Positions 1 to 10,069 of a DNA stretch of 64,000 nt are shown piece after piece; within the stretch, counting starts at the first letter, position 1, and each line of letters opens with the position of its first letter. Location of the stretch: positions 186,001 through 250,000 of the forward strand of contig CBFIBG010000052.1 in assembly GCA_965660815.1 (NCBI GenBank), in the 5' to 3' direction. The position numbers and the translations under genes were made by a program. A model generated the notes under the pieces. The model was not told the DNA's origin and searched no databases. It saw nothing but the letters and a program-made list of their open reading frames with translations. The DNA is from Glaciecola sp965660815. Its GTDB lineage: Bacteria; Pseudomonadota; Gammaproteobacteria; Enterobacterales; Alteromonadaceae.

Positions 1-2
1 AG

Positions 3-1961
3 TCGTCTTTCAATCTTAAACAATATCAAATTGCAATATCCAATGGCGAGTTTGCACGTGTCATTAGTGAGCTTGACGAAGCGCTAGTTGGCAACGAGTT
101 AACCTCTAGTGAAATTTCACAAAGCCTTTATTTGCAGGCGGTCGCTTATCGCTTTAGTCGACAAGCTCAAGAGGCGTTAGTAAAGTTAGAATTGCTCGAA
201 AAAGCCGAGCCAACTAATGCAAGAATGCATCAAGAGAAAGGTTACAATTTTCGTATTTTAGGAAATTTAAAAGAAGCGGCCAAAAGTTTTTATCAGGCAA
301 CGCAACTTAACCCTGCTTTATTGTCAGCATGGCAAGCACTTTTACCTATATACAAAGCTCAGAACCAGCAAAAAGCTCTAACTTTATGCGAAACACAAGT
401 CGCTCAGCTTAGCGAGCTGCCAAAACCTGTGCTCGCCGCGACAGAGCTAATGTACGATGGCAAGCTAGACGATGCCGATTTATTGGTAAGGCGATTCTTG
501 CAGCAACATAAGCACAATAAACACGGCTTAATTTTACTGGCAGATATTGCCATTAAGCTAAAAGCAATTTCCGAAGCTGAGTTTATATTGGAAACGTGCG
601 CTGAACTGCATAAAGATGACTTACCCGTAAAATATCAGTTATTTAAGGTCTATAGCAAATTAGGTAAATTCGAAAACGCTTTACAAATTGCAAATCAGTT
701 AGCCAAAGCCTCACCAAATAACTTGTTTTACCAAGTTGCATTGGCCACCGCTACTCAAGGCGTGGGAAATATTGAAAAAGCATTGGAGATTTTAATCGAT
801 ATAAACCAGCAACACGGAGAACAGGCTCAAGTCAATCTGTTGCTAGGGCATGCCTATAAGACCAACGGGAATACTCAAAAAAGTATTGCTGCATATCAAC
901 AAGCTTATAAACTTGAGCCGTCTTTAGGTGATGCGTTCTGGAGTTTAGCAAATATAAAAACCTATCAATTTTCAAATACTGAAATTGTTAAAATGCAAAA
1001 AGCGACGGAGTCGCCTAATGTCTCAAAGCAAGAGAAAATTTATTTCCATTTCGCTTTGGGGAAAGCTTACGAAGACGCAAAAGAATACAAGGATTCATAT
1101 CACCATTATCGACTGGGCAATGAACAACAACACGAATTAACGCCTTTTAATATCGAAAGTCATACTAAATTTGTAGAGCACCAGAAAAAGCAATTTACCC
1201 CAGAGTTCTACAAAAAATTGATGAATAAAGGTTGCAGTAATTCTGACCCGATATTTATTTTAGGCATGCCAAGAGCCGGGTCAACATTGTTAGAACAAAT
1301 ATTGGCCAGTCATTCGCAGGTTGATGGCACTATGGAATTACATGAGATTCTTGGACTGGCGGCTAAATTATCTAAAAAACACGCAAATACTCCAAGTTAT
1401 CCTGAAAACCTATGTCACTTGCCAGAGGGGACTTTGGCGAAACTAGGCGAAGACTTTATTAAGAAAACAAATGTTTATAGAGACGGAGCTCCTTATTTTA
1501 TCGATAAGATGCCAAATAATTATATGCATGTTGGACTAATTAAAACGATTTTACCTAACGCCAAAATTATAGACGCTCGAAGATCGCCCATGGCTTGTTG
1601 TTTCAGTGGGTATAAGCAATTATTTGGTGATGGACAAGAATTTAGCTACGACTTGAAAACAATAGGTTTGTACTATCAAAATTATATATCCCTAATGGAA
1701 CATTGGCATACGGTTTTTCCAGGGCAAATACTCCAGATAGATAACGAAGCAATTATTGATGATACTGAAACACAAATAAGAAAAATGCTTGATTTTTGTG
1801 GTTTGGAATTTGAAGAATCTTGCATGCACTTTTATAAAAATACTAGGGCTGTTAAAACGCCAAGTGCACAACAGGTAAGACAGCCCATTTACTCAAGTGG
1901 CAAGAATCAATGGGAAAATTATAAAGAGTATTTAGGTGAACTAATCGAATTGTTCGATTAG
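3..1961 (+). CDS. TPR-containing sulfotransferase, 5' end outside the window
   Basis: The reading frame is open from the first bases of the window with no stop, so the true start lies upstream; the internal TTG near 132 is not a convincing start. The visible N-terminal 370 residues are tetratricopeptide-like helical repeats (blocks with the A-x-x-x-Y/L-x-P pattern). The C-terminal part is a sulfotransferase domain of the Sulfotransfer_3 type: the PAPS 5'-phosphate-binding loop reads FILGMPRAGSTLLEQ, and a downstream RSPMACCFSGYKQLF stretch fits the 3'-phosphate region (DARRSP). Family members transfer sulfate from PAPS to proteins or glycans; the substrate here is unknown. No signal peptide can be judged because the N-terminus is missing. 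It converges with aguB, 54 bp away. The domain assignment is strong, the substrate unresolved. Confidence 0.85.
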   Translation, partial: SSFNLKQYQIAISNGEFARVISELDEALVGNELTSSEISQSLYLQAVAYRFSRQAQEALVKLELLEKAEPTNARMHQEKGYNFRILGNLKEAAKSFYQATQLNPALLSAWQALLPIYKAQNQQKALTLCETQVAQLSELPKPVLAATELMYDGKLDDADLLVRRFLQQHKHNKHGLILLADIAIKLKAISEAEFILETCAELHKDDLPVKYQLFKVYSKLGKFENALQIANQLAKASPNNLFYQVALATATQGVGNIEKALEILIDINQQHGEQAQVNLLLGHAYKTNGNTQKSIAAYQQAYKLEPSLGDAFWSLANIKTYQFSNTEIVKMQKATESPNVSKQEKIYFHFALGKAYEDAKEYKDSYHHYRLGNEQQHELTPFNIESHTKFVEHQKKQFTPEFYKKLMNKGCSNSDPIFILGMPRAGSTLLEQILASHSQVDGTMELHEILGLAAKLSKKHANTPSYPENLCHLPEGTLAKLGEDFIKKTNVYRDGAPYFIDKMPNNYMHVGLIKTILPNAKIIDARRSPMACCFSGYKQLFGDGQEFSYDLKTIGLYYQNYISLMEHWHTVFPGQILQIDNEAIIDDTETQIRKMLDFCGLEFEESCMHFYKNTRAVKTPSAQQVRQPIYSSGKNQWENYKEYLGELIELFD

Positions 1962-2015
1962 CCCTCGCTCTGTTATTGCCTATATCCTTTGAATATGAAA
2001 AGACCCTTGCAGCGC

Positions 2016-2921
2016 TTAATCTCTCCAGCGTTTGGTCAAATCTTGATAATCGTCAATGCGTCTGTCTCTGAAATAGGGCCATATGCGTTTAATATGCTCA
2101 GACTTTGACATGTCTAACTCGGCGCTTAGCGTTTGCTCCTTGTCATCACTTGCCATTGCCAATATTTCCCCCTGAGGACCCGCAATAAAGCTATGTCCCC
2201 AAAATTGAATGCCGTCGTCTTCTGGTTTATCTGATGCTTCAAAGCCGGTTCTATTGGCAACTATCACAGGAAGTGAATTCGCAACGGCATGAGCTCTTTG
2301 TATGGTTTCCCAAGCTGATTGTTGGCGCTTTTGTTCATCGAGAGAGTCAGACCTATCCCAACCAATTGCTGTAGGATAAAACAATATTTCAGCTCCAGCC
2401 ATTGCCATCAAGCGGGCTGCTTCTGGATACCATTGATCCCAACAGACTAATACGCCCAGTCTACCAATACTGGTGTCAATTGGGGTAAATCCTAAATCTC
2501 CTGGCGTAAAATAAAATTTTTCATAAAAACCTGGGTCATCTGGAATGTGCATTTTTCTGTAGATTCCACAAATTTCGTCCGACTTATCAAAAACCACTGC
2601 AGTATTGTGATACAGACCGGTAGCGCGCTTCTCAAACAATGAGACTATTAATACAATGGACAGTTTTGCCGCTATAGCTCCAAAGTACTCAGTTGCTGCT
2701 CCAGGAATTGGCTCAGCAAGATCAAACTTAGAAACGTCTTCTGTCTGACAAAAATAAAGGGTCGAGTGCAATTCTTGCAATAAAATGCATTCGCATCCTT
2801 CAGAGGCTAATTTTTCAATCTGCATAGCAGATTTATGCCAGTTTACCTGTTTATTGTCGTCGTCAACGCTTTGTTGCACAAGTCCAACCTTAAGCGCTTT
2901 GTTTGTTAGATTCTGTTTCAT
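2016..2921 (-). CDS. aguB: N-carbamoylputrescine amidase
   Basis: A 301-residue nitrilase-superfamily carbon-nitrogen hydrolase. The Glu-Lys-Cys triad is visible as LLQELHS (Glu), YRKMHIPDDPGF (Lys) and GVLVCWDQWYPEAAR (Cys). The YRKMHIPDDPG and FTPGDLGF signatures are typical of AguB rather than of general amidases. The enzyme hydrolyses N-carbamoylputrescine to putrescine, CO2 and ammonia in the cytoplasm. It lies 8 bp downstream of aguA on the same strand, so the two form an operon that completes agmatine-to-putrescine conversion. Length and motifs are normal for the family. Confidence 0.95.
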   Translation of the reverse strand: MKQNLTNKALKVGLVQQSVDDDNKQVNWHKSAMQIEKLASEGCECILLQELHSTLYFCQTEDVSKFDLAEPIPGAATEYFGAIAAKLSIVLIVSLFEKRATGLYHNTAVVFDKSDEICGIYRKMHIPDDPGFYEKFYFTPGDLGFTPIDTSIGRLGVLVCWDQWYPEAARLMAMAGAEILFYPTAIGWDRSDSLDEQKRQQSAWETIQRAHAVANSLPVIVANRTGFEASDKPEDDGIQFWGHSFIAGPQGEILAMASDDKEQTLSAELDMSKSEHIKRIWPYFRDRRIDDYQDLTKRWRD

Positions 2922-2929
2922 AATATTAT

Positions 2930-4030
2930 CTATTGATTGACTATACTTACACCTAAATTTGCTTGTTGGACAACCTCAGGCAGTAAAGTGTTCCGTGGAA
3001 TTTGCATAGTAACACAATGTAAACTGCCATATTGATGAACCAAGCTCAAACAATTAACGGGAATAATTTGATAGTTTGGGAATGCCTTTTTAATCACTGC
3101 GATTGCAGTATCATCTTCGGCTTGTCCGTACACAGGCAGTAAAATGTGTTTGTTTAGAATCAAGAAATTAGCATATGACGCAGGCAACCTTTCTTTTGCT
3201 TTATTCTCAACGTATGGCAATGGTAAGGCGTAAATAGAATGTTTTGGAAATGCTTGTTGAATCTCATATTTCAAATCTGACAAGCACTCAAAATGCTCGT
3301 CTTTTGGACGATTTTCAGAACCCTGCATAACTATGCCCATTAAAGGTGTGAATCTTGCCAATGTGTCGATATGACCATCTGTGTCATCGCCATGCAAATG
3401 ACCAAAATTAAATATTGTAGTTTGTCTGGCGCCTAAAACCTCTTCGAATAACGATATGTAGTCATTCTTAGATAAGTCTTTATTTCTCATTGGATTAAAT
3501 AAACAAGATGCTGTGCTTAATAAATGTTGATTCTCATCAATCTCAATCGCTCCGCCCTCTAACACGATATCATGCGATTGCATTGGATATTGGCAGAAAC
3601 TGGCCAGTAAAGTATTGATTTCATTGTCTAGTGAGCCATCAAACTTTTTACCCCATCCGTTAAATTTAAAATTAATAGGGATATTTCGAGTATTGTCACT
3701 TACCGTCAAGAAACCATAGTCTCTGACCCATGTATCATTAAAATTTGCCTCTACAATTAACACTTTATTTTCAGGGGCTACGTGCTTTTTTGCATCTAAC
3801 AGCCCTTTAGTATTTTTAATGTCAGATTGATGGCAAAGTAGAATAACAGGTGTGTCAGTCTTGTTTATTGCATTGATTAATTCTAGGTATGTACTTCTGG
3901 CCTGATCAAGGTTGTGTTCCCAGTCTGTCCCTTTATGAGGCCAAGAGAGTATTACAGCTTCTTGTTCCGCCCATTCAGGCAGTAATGTAAATAGTCCATT
4001 CATGGCAGTGTTGTTAAGTCTATTTGTCAT
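2930..4030 (-). CDS. aguA: Agmatine deiminase
   Basis: A guanidino-group-modifying enzyme of the peptidylarginine-deiminase fold, which converts agmatine to N-carbamoylputrescine. Visible marks are LSWPHKGTDWEHN near the start, NDTWVRDYGF, the catalytic HGDDTDGHIDTLARF block and the terminal nucleophile in YGSLHCVTMQIPR. The frame is open upstream to an ATG at 4108, but the ATG at 4030 gives 366 residues, close to the family's usual length; another ATG at 4003 is also possible, and none has a strong ribosome-binding site. It is the first gene of an aguA-aguB pair. Function is secure, the start is not. Confidence 0.93.
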   Translation of the reverse strand: MTNRLNNTAMNGLFTLLPEWAEQEAVILSWPHKGTDWEHNLDQARSTYLELINAINKTDTPVILLCHQSDIKNTKGLLDAKKHVAPENKVLIVEANFNDTWVRDYGFLTVSDNTRNIPINFKFNGWGKKFDGSLDNEINTLLASFCQYPMQSHDIVLEGGAIEIDENQHLLSTASCLFNPMRNKDLSKNDYISLFEEVLGARQTTIFNFGHLHGDDTDGHIDTLARFTPLMGIVMQGSENRPKDEHFECLSDLKYEIQQAFPKHSIYALPLPYVENKAKERLPASYANFLILNKHILLPVYGQAEDDTAIAVIKKAFPNYQIIPVNCLSLVHQYGSLHCVTMQIPRNTLLPEVVQQANLGVSIVNQ

Positions 4031-4766
4031 CTTTATAAAATTGTTTGACCTTGAAAAATGTTCGGTTGGTTTCACTGATAAAAGTTTTGAAATTTGATTA
4101 CCGACCATGCTAAATTCGGGGAGTGACGTTTAATTCCGCTACTCTTGATGAATTTGCACCGCAGGTTAAATCAATCATATCACCCTGTCTTATCTGTGCG
4201 CACCAATATTGGTTAAAAAAATAGGCTAAGTGAATTTTAAGGTTGGTCCCCAATCAACTTTATTATGATAAATATTATTTGTTTTTTGCAAAAGTTGTGT
4301 TCTTTGTGCAATGTTAGGAAGGAAGTTCCAACGCAAATCTAAACGATAAGCCGCTGTGCCAGTTGTATTTACGGGTGGTTTTATAGTTACATTTATTAAG
4401 AATCGGCCTTACATGAAAAAAAACGATGTTATTTCCTCTAATATACTTAATCAAACTAACTAGAATAACTTCAACTTGGATGAGTTTAAGAAAGGGAAAG
4501 AAACAGTTATGTATACCATGCTAAAACCCCTAACAGCCGTGAGTAGTATATTAGGACAGCTTCAACTGGGTGGAAATTGACCTTTACTTAATAGGCTTTT
4601 TAGCGCGTTAAAACCTGTCTAAAAATTTTACAGATCGAGCAGGCTATTTTTAATAGCAAGAGTAAAATACTGTTTTTATTTATAAAATCAACTTTGGACT
4701 ATTTATTGCTATCAGGAAGAAAACATATATTTGAGTAATTGTATAAAAGTAACAAAGGAGTGCAGT
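4031..4766. other. Intergenic region between aguA and the PEP-CTERM-like gene
   Basis: About 730 bp with no convincing gene of the usual size. It should hold the divergent promoters of aguA (leftward) and the secreted protein gene (rightward). A short inverted repeat, GCTATT-TTT-AATAGC, lies near 4643-4657. A 23-codon frame at 4509-4580 has no support beyond an ATG. No sigma-54 type site of the kind described upstream of some PEP-CTERM genes was recognised. Confidence 0.5.
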
Positions 4767-5447
4767 ATGAACTTAAAATATATGATGTCACTATCGTGTG
4801 GCGCGGCCATGTGTATACAATCGGCCATTGCAGCTCCAATTGGTGTTGAACTGGTCATTAATGGCGGTGCAGAAACCGGCGACACCACTGGATGGATAGA
4901 AAACGGTATTTATGCCTATGAACTTAACTCTGGCGACGTTGCGTCACAGGGCTTTGGTAATTTTGCCTTTACCGCAGGATCCGGCCCAGCGCAGGGCCAA
5001 ACCTTATTGCAAACCATCGATTTATCAGCAAATAGCATTGATATAGACAATAGCTCACTGTCTTATAACTTTAGTGCTCAATTGCAATCTAGGAGTTTCC
5101 AAGGTGTTTTAGACAAAGCCATTGCCGAACTTATTTTCAAAGATGAAAATGACAATGAACTTAATCGCCTTTATTTTGAAGACACAATTAACACAGCTCT
5201 GTATGACTGGAATTTATACTCTTCCAGCGATAGCTTGTTACAAGGAACGAGGTCAGTCGATGTTCTTTTAACGGGTACAAGAAGCGGCTTTTCATCTTCA
5301 GATGGATTTTTTGATGAGATCTCATTTTCCATTCAAAATATATCTAATCCAGGTCCCGATCCTGTAAATGCGCCAGTAGCTGTCTCGCTAGTGGGATTTG
5401 CTATGTTGTTTCTAACTCGTTTACGTCGCCGAAAAACCAATTTGTAG
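4767..5447 (+). CDS. Secreted PEP-CTERM-like protein
   Basis: The frame is open from a TTG at 4731, but the ATG at 4767 follows AAAGGAG by six bases and begins a normal signal peptide (MNLKYMMSLSCGAA, cleavage near SAIAA/PIG), giving 226 residues. The mature part starts ELVINGGAETGDTTGWIENG, the opening of many secreted beta-sandwich proteins of marine bacteria. The C-terminus has a short proline-containing linker (NAPVAVSLVGF), one hydrophobic segment and a final RLRRRK cluster. That is the architecture of PEP-CTERM sorting tails, in a variant where the PEP motif reads NAP. Such tails are cut by an exosortase; none is encoded in this window. The role is unknown, probably surface or exopolysaccharide-associated. 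Confidence 0.75.
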   Translation: MNLKYMMSLSCGAAMCIQSAIAAPIGVELVINGGAETGDTTGWIENGIYAYELNSGDVASQGFGNFAFTAGSGPAQGQTLLQTIDLSANSIDIDNSSLSYNFSAQLQSRSFQGVLDKAIAELIFKDENDNELNRLYFEDTINTALYDWNLYSSSDSLLQGTRSVDVLLTGTRSGFSSSDGFFDEISFSIQNISNPGPDPVNAPVAVSLVGFAMLFLTRLRRRKTNL

Positions 5448-5457
5448 TTCAATCAAT

Positions 5458-5487
5458 AAGCCACTCATTTTTTCAGTGGCTTTTTTA
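5458..5487 (+). terminator. Rho-independent terminator after the PEP-CTERM-like gene
   Basis: Stem AAGCCACT/AGTGGCTT around a short T-rich loop, followed by a run of six T, 10 bp after the stop codon of the secreted protein gene. Confidence 0.8.
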
Positions 5488-5661
5488 CATACTATTGCGA
5501 CTAGAACAATCCCCATAATCATCGCTGCAAAGCAACCTAAATATTTCAACATAAGCGCTTATATTCTATTTAAGTCCAATATATGCTTTATGCTATATAA
5601 GCTCGTTAACTACCCTAAGAGCCGACTGACGTCGAAATCTTGCCGATTCGTTTAATATCCG

Positions 5662-7329
5662 TTAATCAACGAGATCTAAGTTTATGTGTGAGGTATTTTG
5701 AATACTGAGCAAGTCGTAAGGAAACTCATGAACCAATAGAATTACTTTTCGTTGCTTCAACCATGGTGTAATATTTTTCCATATTCGTAACCGCATCAGT
5801 TCATCTAAGCCATTAAAAGGCTCATCTAATAACACAACCTTTGGCTCCCTAAGCAAGAGGCGAGCTAGAGCAATCCGCCTAGCTTGCCCACCTGATAATT
5901 CATTACCTGTATCACCTAGCCAAGTATCCAAGCCATGGGGTAAATTATTCGCCCAGTCCAGCAACTCAACTTTTTTCAGCACTTCCGATATTTGCGCTTT
6001 GCTAATTCCCTCTGTTCCTAGCCGAAGGTTATATTCTAAACTGCCAGCTAAAATAGCGTTTGACTGAGTCAAATAACCAAACTCACTTTTGACAATGTTC
6101 ACAAACTCGCTTTGTGTAATGGATTTGTGGTTAACTTTAACTTTAACCTCGGTTGAAGCATATTGAGCTTGCCCAGTGAGAATGTCGCATAAGCTTGATT
6201 TACCTGAACCTGACCTTCCATGCACTACTACCGTCTCATTTTTGATTAAATTCAAGTTTACTCCTGCTTTTGCTAATGGCACCGAGGGTTTTGGTATCTC
6301 AACATAAAATGAAATGACATCGTCTTCTAAAAGTGAAAAAGATGCTTCACTGAGTTTTTCTGTATTCGCTTTTATCTGACTTAATCTAGAAGCACAATAG
6401 ACTGTGCTCCCCCATGGCTTAAATTGCGAGGGGTTGACTTGTACAATCTCAGTAATTGCAACGAACATCAAGACCAACATAACAGCGATGGGGCCGTCCA
6501 TTTGTGCTAAGGAGACTTGTTGTAAAGAGATAAATATTAAAAGACAAAGTCCACCCATCAAAACAAGATCCAATACCATTTGTATATTCGCAATGCGAGA
6601 GTTGACGGCACTTTGTACTTGCTTTAGGGAGTTTAACTGCCGATTTAAGGTTTGCTCGTGCTGTTGAAAAAGTCCATGCGCTTTTAAATCAAAACTTCCG
6701 CGTAAGTGCTCAATAACATTAGCTCTCATCTCATTTAGTATGCCTGAGTATTGATTAGTTAAGCGTTTTGATGCCTTTATCGTCCACATAATGCTAATGA
6801 TATTGCAAGACAGTAAAAACACGCCAATGTACAAAGCAAAAATCGGTGAAAATAAGTAAGTAAAACCAGTAGCGCATATAATGATAAATAAACTTACTAA
6901 AGGGGTGATTGTGTAACGAATTAAAAGACTATCCAATGCATCTAAATCGGCGGTTAAGCGGCTAAGCCACTCACTGTCGCTGGTGCTGCGCAATGCGTGC
7001 ATAGGTAAACTGGCTAAGTTCTTAAACATCCTTAATCGAAATACCGCCACTAAGCGCAAAATAGTATCGTGATTGTAAAGGCGCTCAACATATCGGCTTA
7101 GTGTTCGGCTTAAAGCAAAAAAACGGATCCCTGAACCGGGCATATACATATCAAAGGCAATAACAAGGCCCGCACTGATAGAAATACCAGCAAGTGCCGT
7201 TGCACTTATAAACCAACCAGACAACATCAACAACGCCACGCCAGAAAAGGCAGTCATAAACGCTAAAAGTACACCCAAGGTAATACGCCGACTTTGTGCA
7301 ACAAATATCACTTTAAACCATTCTTGCAT
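5662..7329 (-). CDS. cydC: Thiol-reductant ABC exporter subunit CydC
   Basis: Half of the CydDC heterodimer, an inner-membrane ABC transporter that exports glutathione/cysteine or haem-related compounds (the substrate is debated) and is needed to assemble cytochrome bd. The frame is open up to 7434, but the ATG at 7329 follows a GGAGGGG ribosome-binding site and gives a family-like N-terminus (MQEWFKVIFVAQSRRITLGV), 555 residues. Six membrane helices precede the ATPase domain, with Walker A GRSGSGKSS near residue 370, signature LSGGQARRIALAR near 475 and VVLLDEPFNGLD. The start lies inside the last codons of cydD (17 bp overlap), so translation is probably coupled. Last gene of cydABDC. Confidence 0.95.
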   Translation of the reverse strand: MQEWFKVIFVAQSRRITLGVLLAFMTAFSGVALLMLSGWFISATALAGISISAGLVIAFDMYMPGSGIRFFALSRTLSRYVERLYNHDTILRLVAVFRLRMFKNLASLPMHALRSTSDSEWLSRLTADLDALDSLLIRYTITPLVSLFIIICATGFTYLFSPIFALYIGVFLLSCNIISIMWTIKASKRLTNQYSGILNEMRANVIEHLRGSFDLKAHGLFQQHEQTLNRQLNSLKQVQSAVNSRIANIQMVLDLVLMGGLCLLIFISLQQVSLAQMDGPIAVMLVLMFVAITEIVQVNPSQFKPWGSTVYCASRLSQIKANTEKLSEASFSLLEDDVISFYVEIPKPSVPLAKAGVNLNLIKNETVVVHGRSGSGKSSLCDILTGQAQYASTEVKVKVNHKSITQSEFVNIVKSEFGYLTQSNAILAGSLEYNLRLGTEGISKAQISEVLKKVELLDWANNLPHGLDTWLGDTGNELSGGQARRIALARLLLREPKVVLLDEPFNGLDELMRLRIWKNITPWLKQRKVILLVHEFPYDLLSIQNTSHINLDLVD

Positions 7330-9079
7330 CTGCCCCTCCAACACTGCTATCCAATGAAAGCTTGTAATCAGCCAATTTAATAAGGGCAGGATCATGACTG
7401 GCAACAACCAGAATTCGCTCAGACTTGAGCTCAACTAAACATTGCAATATTAAATCTCGACTTTGCTTATCAAGCTTTGCAGTAGGTTCATCTAACAGAA
7501 TAATAGGCGTAGGATTTAATAAAATCCGGCTTAACGCAATTCGCTGTAGTTGCCCCCCAGAAAAGCCTTGCTGATGCTCGCCTAACAAAGTTGATAAGCC
7601 TTTCACTCTAGTATAGAGTTCGTCGCTCAAGCCTAGCTTTTCAAAGGCCTTATTAATATCTTCGGGATTTGCGTCGGGCGCGAAAGCTTGAATGTTTTCT
7701 ATTATGGATTTGTTTTTAAACCATGGCTTTTGTGGAAGATACGCCATAGGTAATTGTGAATACTCGATAGGATAGGTGCAAATATGGCCATGTAATGGCG
7801 CTAAATAGCCAGCAAGTGTGTTTAATAAAGCTGACTTCCCTAGCCCTGACGCGCCTGTGACAGCCAGCATCTGGTTACCACGCAAACTGAATGAAATATT
7901 CTTGGCCAGCGTGCGGCTCGGATCAAAACCGACCCATAAATCATCTACACGAATTATAGGAAGCGTCTCGTGCAACGCACTGGCGTTTTGGCAACTTTTT
8001 GTGGACGACTCCTTTACATGAGGCTGCTTCAGAGCGTCTTCTTTCATAGGACGTTCGTTAAAAAGGTCAAGCATATTGCTCGCAGCCCCCATAGCCGAGG
8101 CTCTATCGTGATAATATGCAGATAGATTCCGCAATGGCTGAAAAAACTCGGGCGCTAAAATTAATATTAATAATCCACTATACAAGCTTATGGTAGACGC
8201 AGGCCCCCATGTAATCGCGCCATAAAGTGAAAAACCAATATAAATAGCTAAACTAGCAATCGCTACACTGGTAAAAAACTCAAGAACGGTAGATGATAAA
8301 AATGCCACTCGCAGGGTTTTCATAATTACTTTACGATAGTGGACACTGCGATATTCGATTTCTTGAAACGCTTGCTCAGTTCCGCCAAATAACCGTATGG
8401 TAGGAAGATTGGCAACTCTATCTAAAAAGTGTCCTGCTAAACGTTGTCGCGTAAGCGCGTATTTTTCGTTTAAACTCGCTGCCCCCATACCCACCAACAC
8501 CATGAACAACGGGATTAACGGAGCGGAAATTAGTAGCAATAAGGCACATAACCAGTTAAGCGATGCAACAAACAGCAGAATAATCAAAGGAGAAATGACT
8601 GCAAGCGCTTGTTGCGGTAGGTAGCGAGCAAAATAGCTATCCATTGCTTCAACGTCCTCTATCCACTGGCTTGCACTGGAGGCAGGTGAACGTTGTTGGT
8701 GAACTAAAGGACTTTCAGTGGCCCATAAATGCAGGATTTTATTGCGTATAGCGTCTCGAACCCTGCTACTCGCTAGATCAGAGAAGTAGGATTGCGCGCG
8801 CGCAAAACCCACCTTACAAAATGCAGATATTAGTAATATGATTAGCAGCGATAATTGCGTGTGCAATGGCGCCTGATCTACAAGCACTATTTCGACCAAG
8901 CGAGCAAAGCTAAACCACATTACACACAAACAAACTGTAGCCATAGTGCCTGACGCAATAGCCGAATATAGTAATGGCTTATGCGGTTTGGTGAATTTTA
9001 TAAGTAAAGATGCACTGTTAAATGCATCTTTGCAAACTGATGGTTTGATCGTGCCTTGCACAGGATTAGTGGTATCCAC
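7313..9079 (-). CDS. cydD: Thiol-reductant ABC exporter subunit CydD
   Basis: Partner of CydC, 588 residues: an N-terminal membrane domain (about residues 35-330) and a C-terminal ATPase domain with Walker A GASGLGKSA near residue 409, signature FSGGQLQRIALSR near 510 and IILLDEPTAKLD. The start codon is GTG at 9079, lying inside the last codons of cydB (14 bp overlap); no strong ribosome-binding site is seen, so it probably depends on coupling to cydB. Membership in an operon with the oxidase structural genes supports CydD rather than a general exporter. Confidence 0.94.
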   Translation of the reverse strand: MDTTNPVQGTIKPSVCKDAFNSASLLIKFTKPHKPLLYSAIASGTMATVCLCVMWFSFARLVEIVLVDQAPLHTQLSLLIILLISAFCKVGFARAQSYFSDLASSRVRDAIRNKILHLWATESPLVHQQRSPASSASQWIEDVEAMDSYFARYLPQQALAVISPLIILLFVASLNWLCALLLLISAPLIPLFMVLVGMGAASLNEKYALTRQRLAGHFLDRVANLPTIRLFGGTEQAFQEIEYRSVHYRKVIMKTLRVAFLSSTVLEFFTSVAIASLAIYIGFSLYGAITWGPASTISLYSGLLILILAPEFFQPLRNLSAYYHDRASAMGAASNMLDLFNERPMKEDALKQPHVKESSTKSCQNASALHETLPIIRVDDLWVGFDPSRTLAKNISFSLRGNQMLAVTGASGLGKSALLNTLAGYLAPLHGHICTYPIEYSQLPMAYLPQKPWFKNKSIIENIQAFAPDANPEDINKAFEKLGLSDELYTRVKGLSTLLGEHQQGFSGGQLQRIALSRILLNPTPIILLDEPTAKLDKQSRDLILQCLVELKSERILVVASHDPALIKLADYKLSLDSSVGGADARMV

Positions 9080-10067
9080 CTGGCTTCACTTTTCCGCGAA
9101 ATACCCAATAAGTCCAGCTGGTATATGCTAATACAATTGGAATAACAAAGAGAAAACCAAGTAATAAGAACAGTTGGGAGTTATACGCAGAAGCAGCATC
9201 CCATATCGTGAATTTAGGCGGCACTATATAAGGTAGTTTACTGGCTAAAAGACCCAAAAAGCTAAACAAGAATATCCCCATGGTCGCAACAAAGGGAAGT
9301 CCTTCCTTTTTCTTGCGCACTGAATCATATACAACATATGAACAATACAATGCCAGTATGGGTAGCGCCCAAATAAAGCTTACTTTGTCAAACCACCTAG
9401 CTTGGACAAATGGGTCAATAAATGGTGTATACACCGACACAATGACAAACGTCAGCATTAAGGTTGCTAATAATTTCGGCGTTATCTTGTAGGCAAAGGC
9501 CTGTACTTCACCCTCAGTTTTCATTATTAGCCAAGTGCTGCCTAACAGCGCATAGCCTGCTACTAATCCTAAACCAGTAATCACGGTAAAAGGTGTGAGC
9601 CAGTCGAGCGCGCCGCCAACATAAACAAAACCTTCGGTTTCAAAACCCTGGATATAGGCGCCAACTACAGCTCCCTGTGCAAAGCTTGCTACGATTGAGC
9701 CCACACAAAATGACCAGCTCCATAAATGCTTTGAGGTTTTTGCTTTAAACCTAAATTCAAAGGCAACTCCGCGAAATATAAGCCCTGCAAGGAGCAGAAA
9801 TACACCTATGTATAGTGCAGGCAAAAATACCGAGTAAACCAGTGGGAAAGCGGCTAGAAGCCCCGCACCGCCAAGCACTAGCCAAGTTTCATTACCGTCC
9901 CATACTGGCGCTACAGAATTCATCATAGTGTCACGGGCCTCTTCACTTGGGGCAAAGGGAAAAAGAATACCCTGTCCTAAATCGAAGCCGTCCATAAGGA
10001 CATACATCATGATCCCAAAACCAATAATACCTGCCCAGATAATTGTTAAGTCAAACGTTTGTTCCAT
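9066..10067 (-). CDS. cydB: Cytochrome bd ubiquinol oxidase subunit II
   Basis: A 333-residue integral membrane protein with about eight to nine helices. The N-terminus MEQTFDLTIIWAGIIGF followed by YVLMDGFDLGQGILFPF is the subunit II signature, and PVWDGNETWLVLGG is strongly conserved in the family. It pairs with CydA in the inner membrane to oxidise quinol and reduce oxygen to water at high affinity. A GGAG ribosome-binding site formed by the last codons of cydA lies 8 bp before the ATG; only 2 bp separate the two genes. Confidence 0.95.
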   Translation of the reverse strand: MEQTFDLTIIWAGIIGFGIMMYVLMDGFDLGQGILFPFAPSEEARDTMMNSVAPVWDGNETWLVLGGAGLLAAFPLVYSVFLPALYIGVFLLLAGLIFRGVAFEFRFKAKTSKHLWSWSFCVGSIVASFAQGAVVGAYIQGFETEGFVYVGGALDWLTPFTVITGLGLVAGYALLGSTWLIMKTEGEVQAFAYKITPKLLATLMLTFVIVSVYTPFIDPFVQARWFDKVSFIWALPILALYCSYVVYDSVRKKKEGLPFVATMGIFLFSFLGLLASKLPYIVPPKFTIWDAASAYNSQLFLLLGFLFVIPIVLAYTSWTYWVFRGKVKPGGYH

Positions 10068-10069
10068 TT

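Noticed and set aside
4509..4580. 23-codon frame upstream of the PEP-CTERM-like gene
   Set aside because: Only an ATG and a distant AAGGGA support it; no terminator or similarity.
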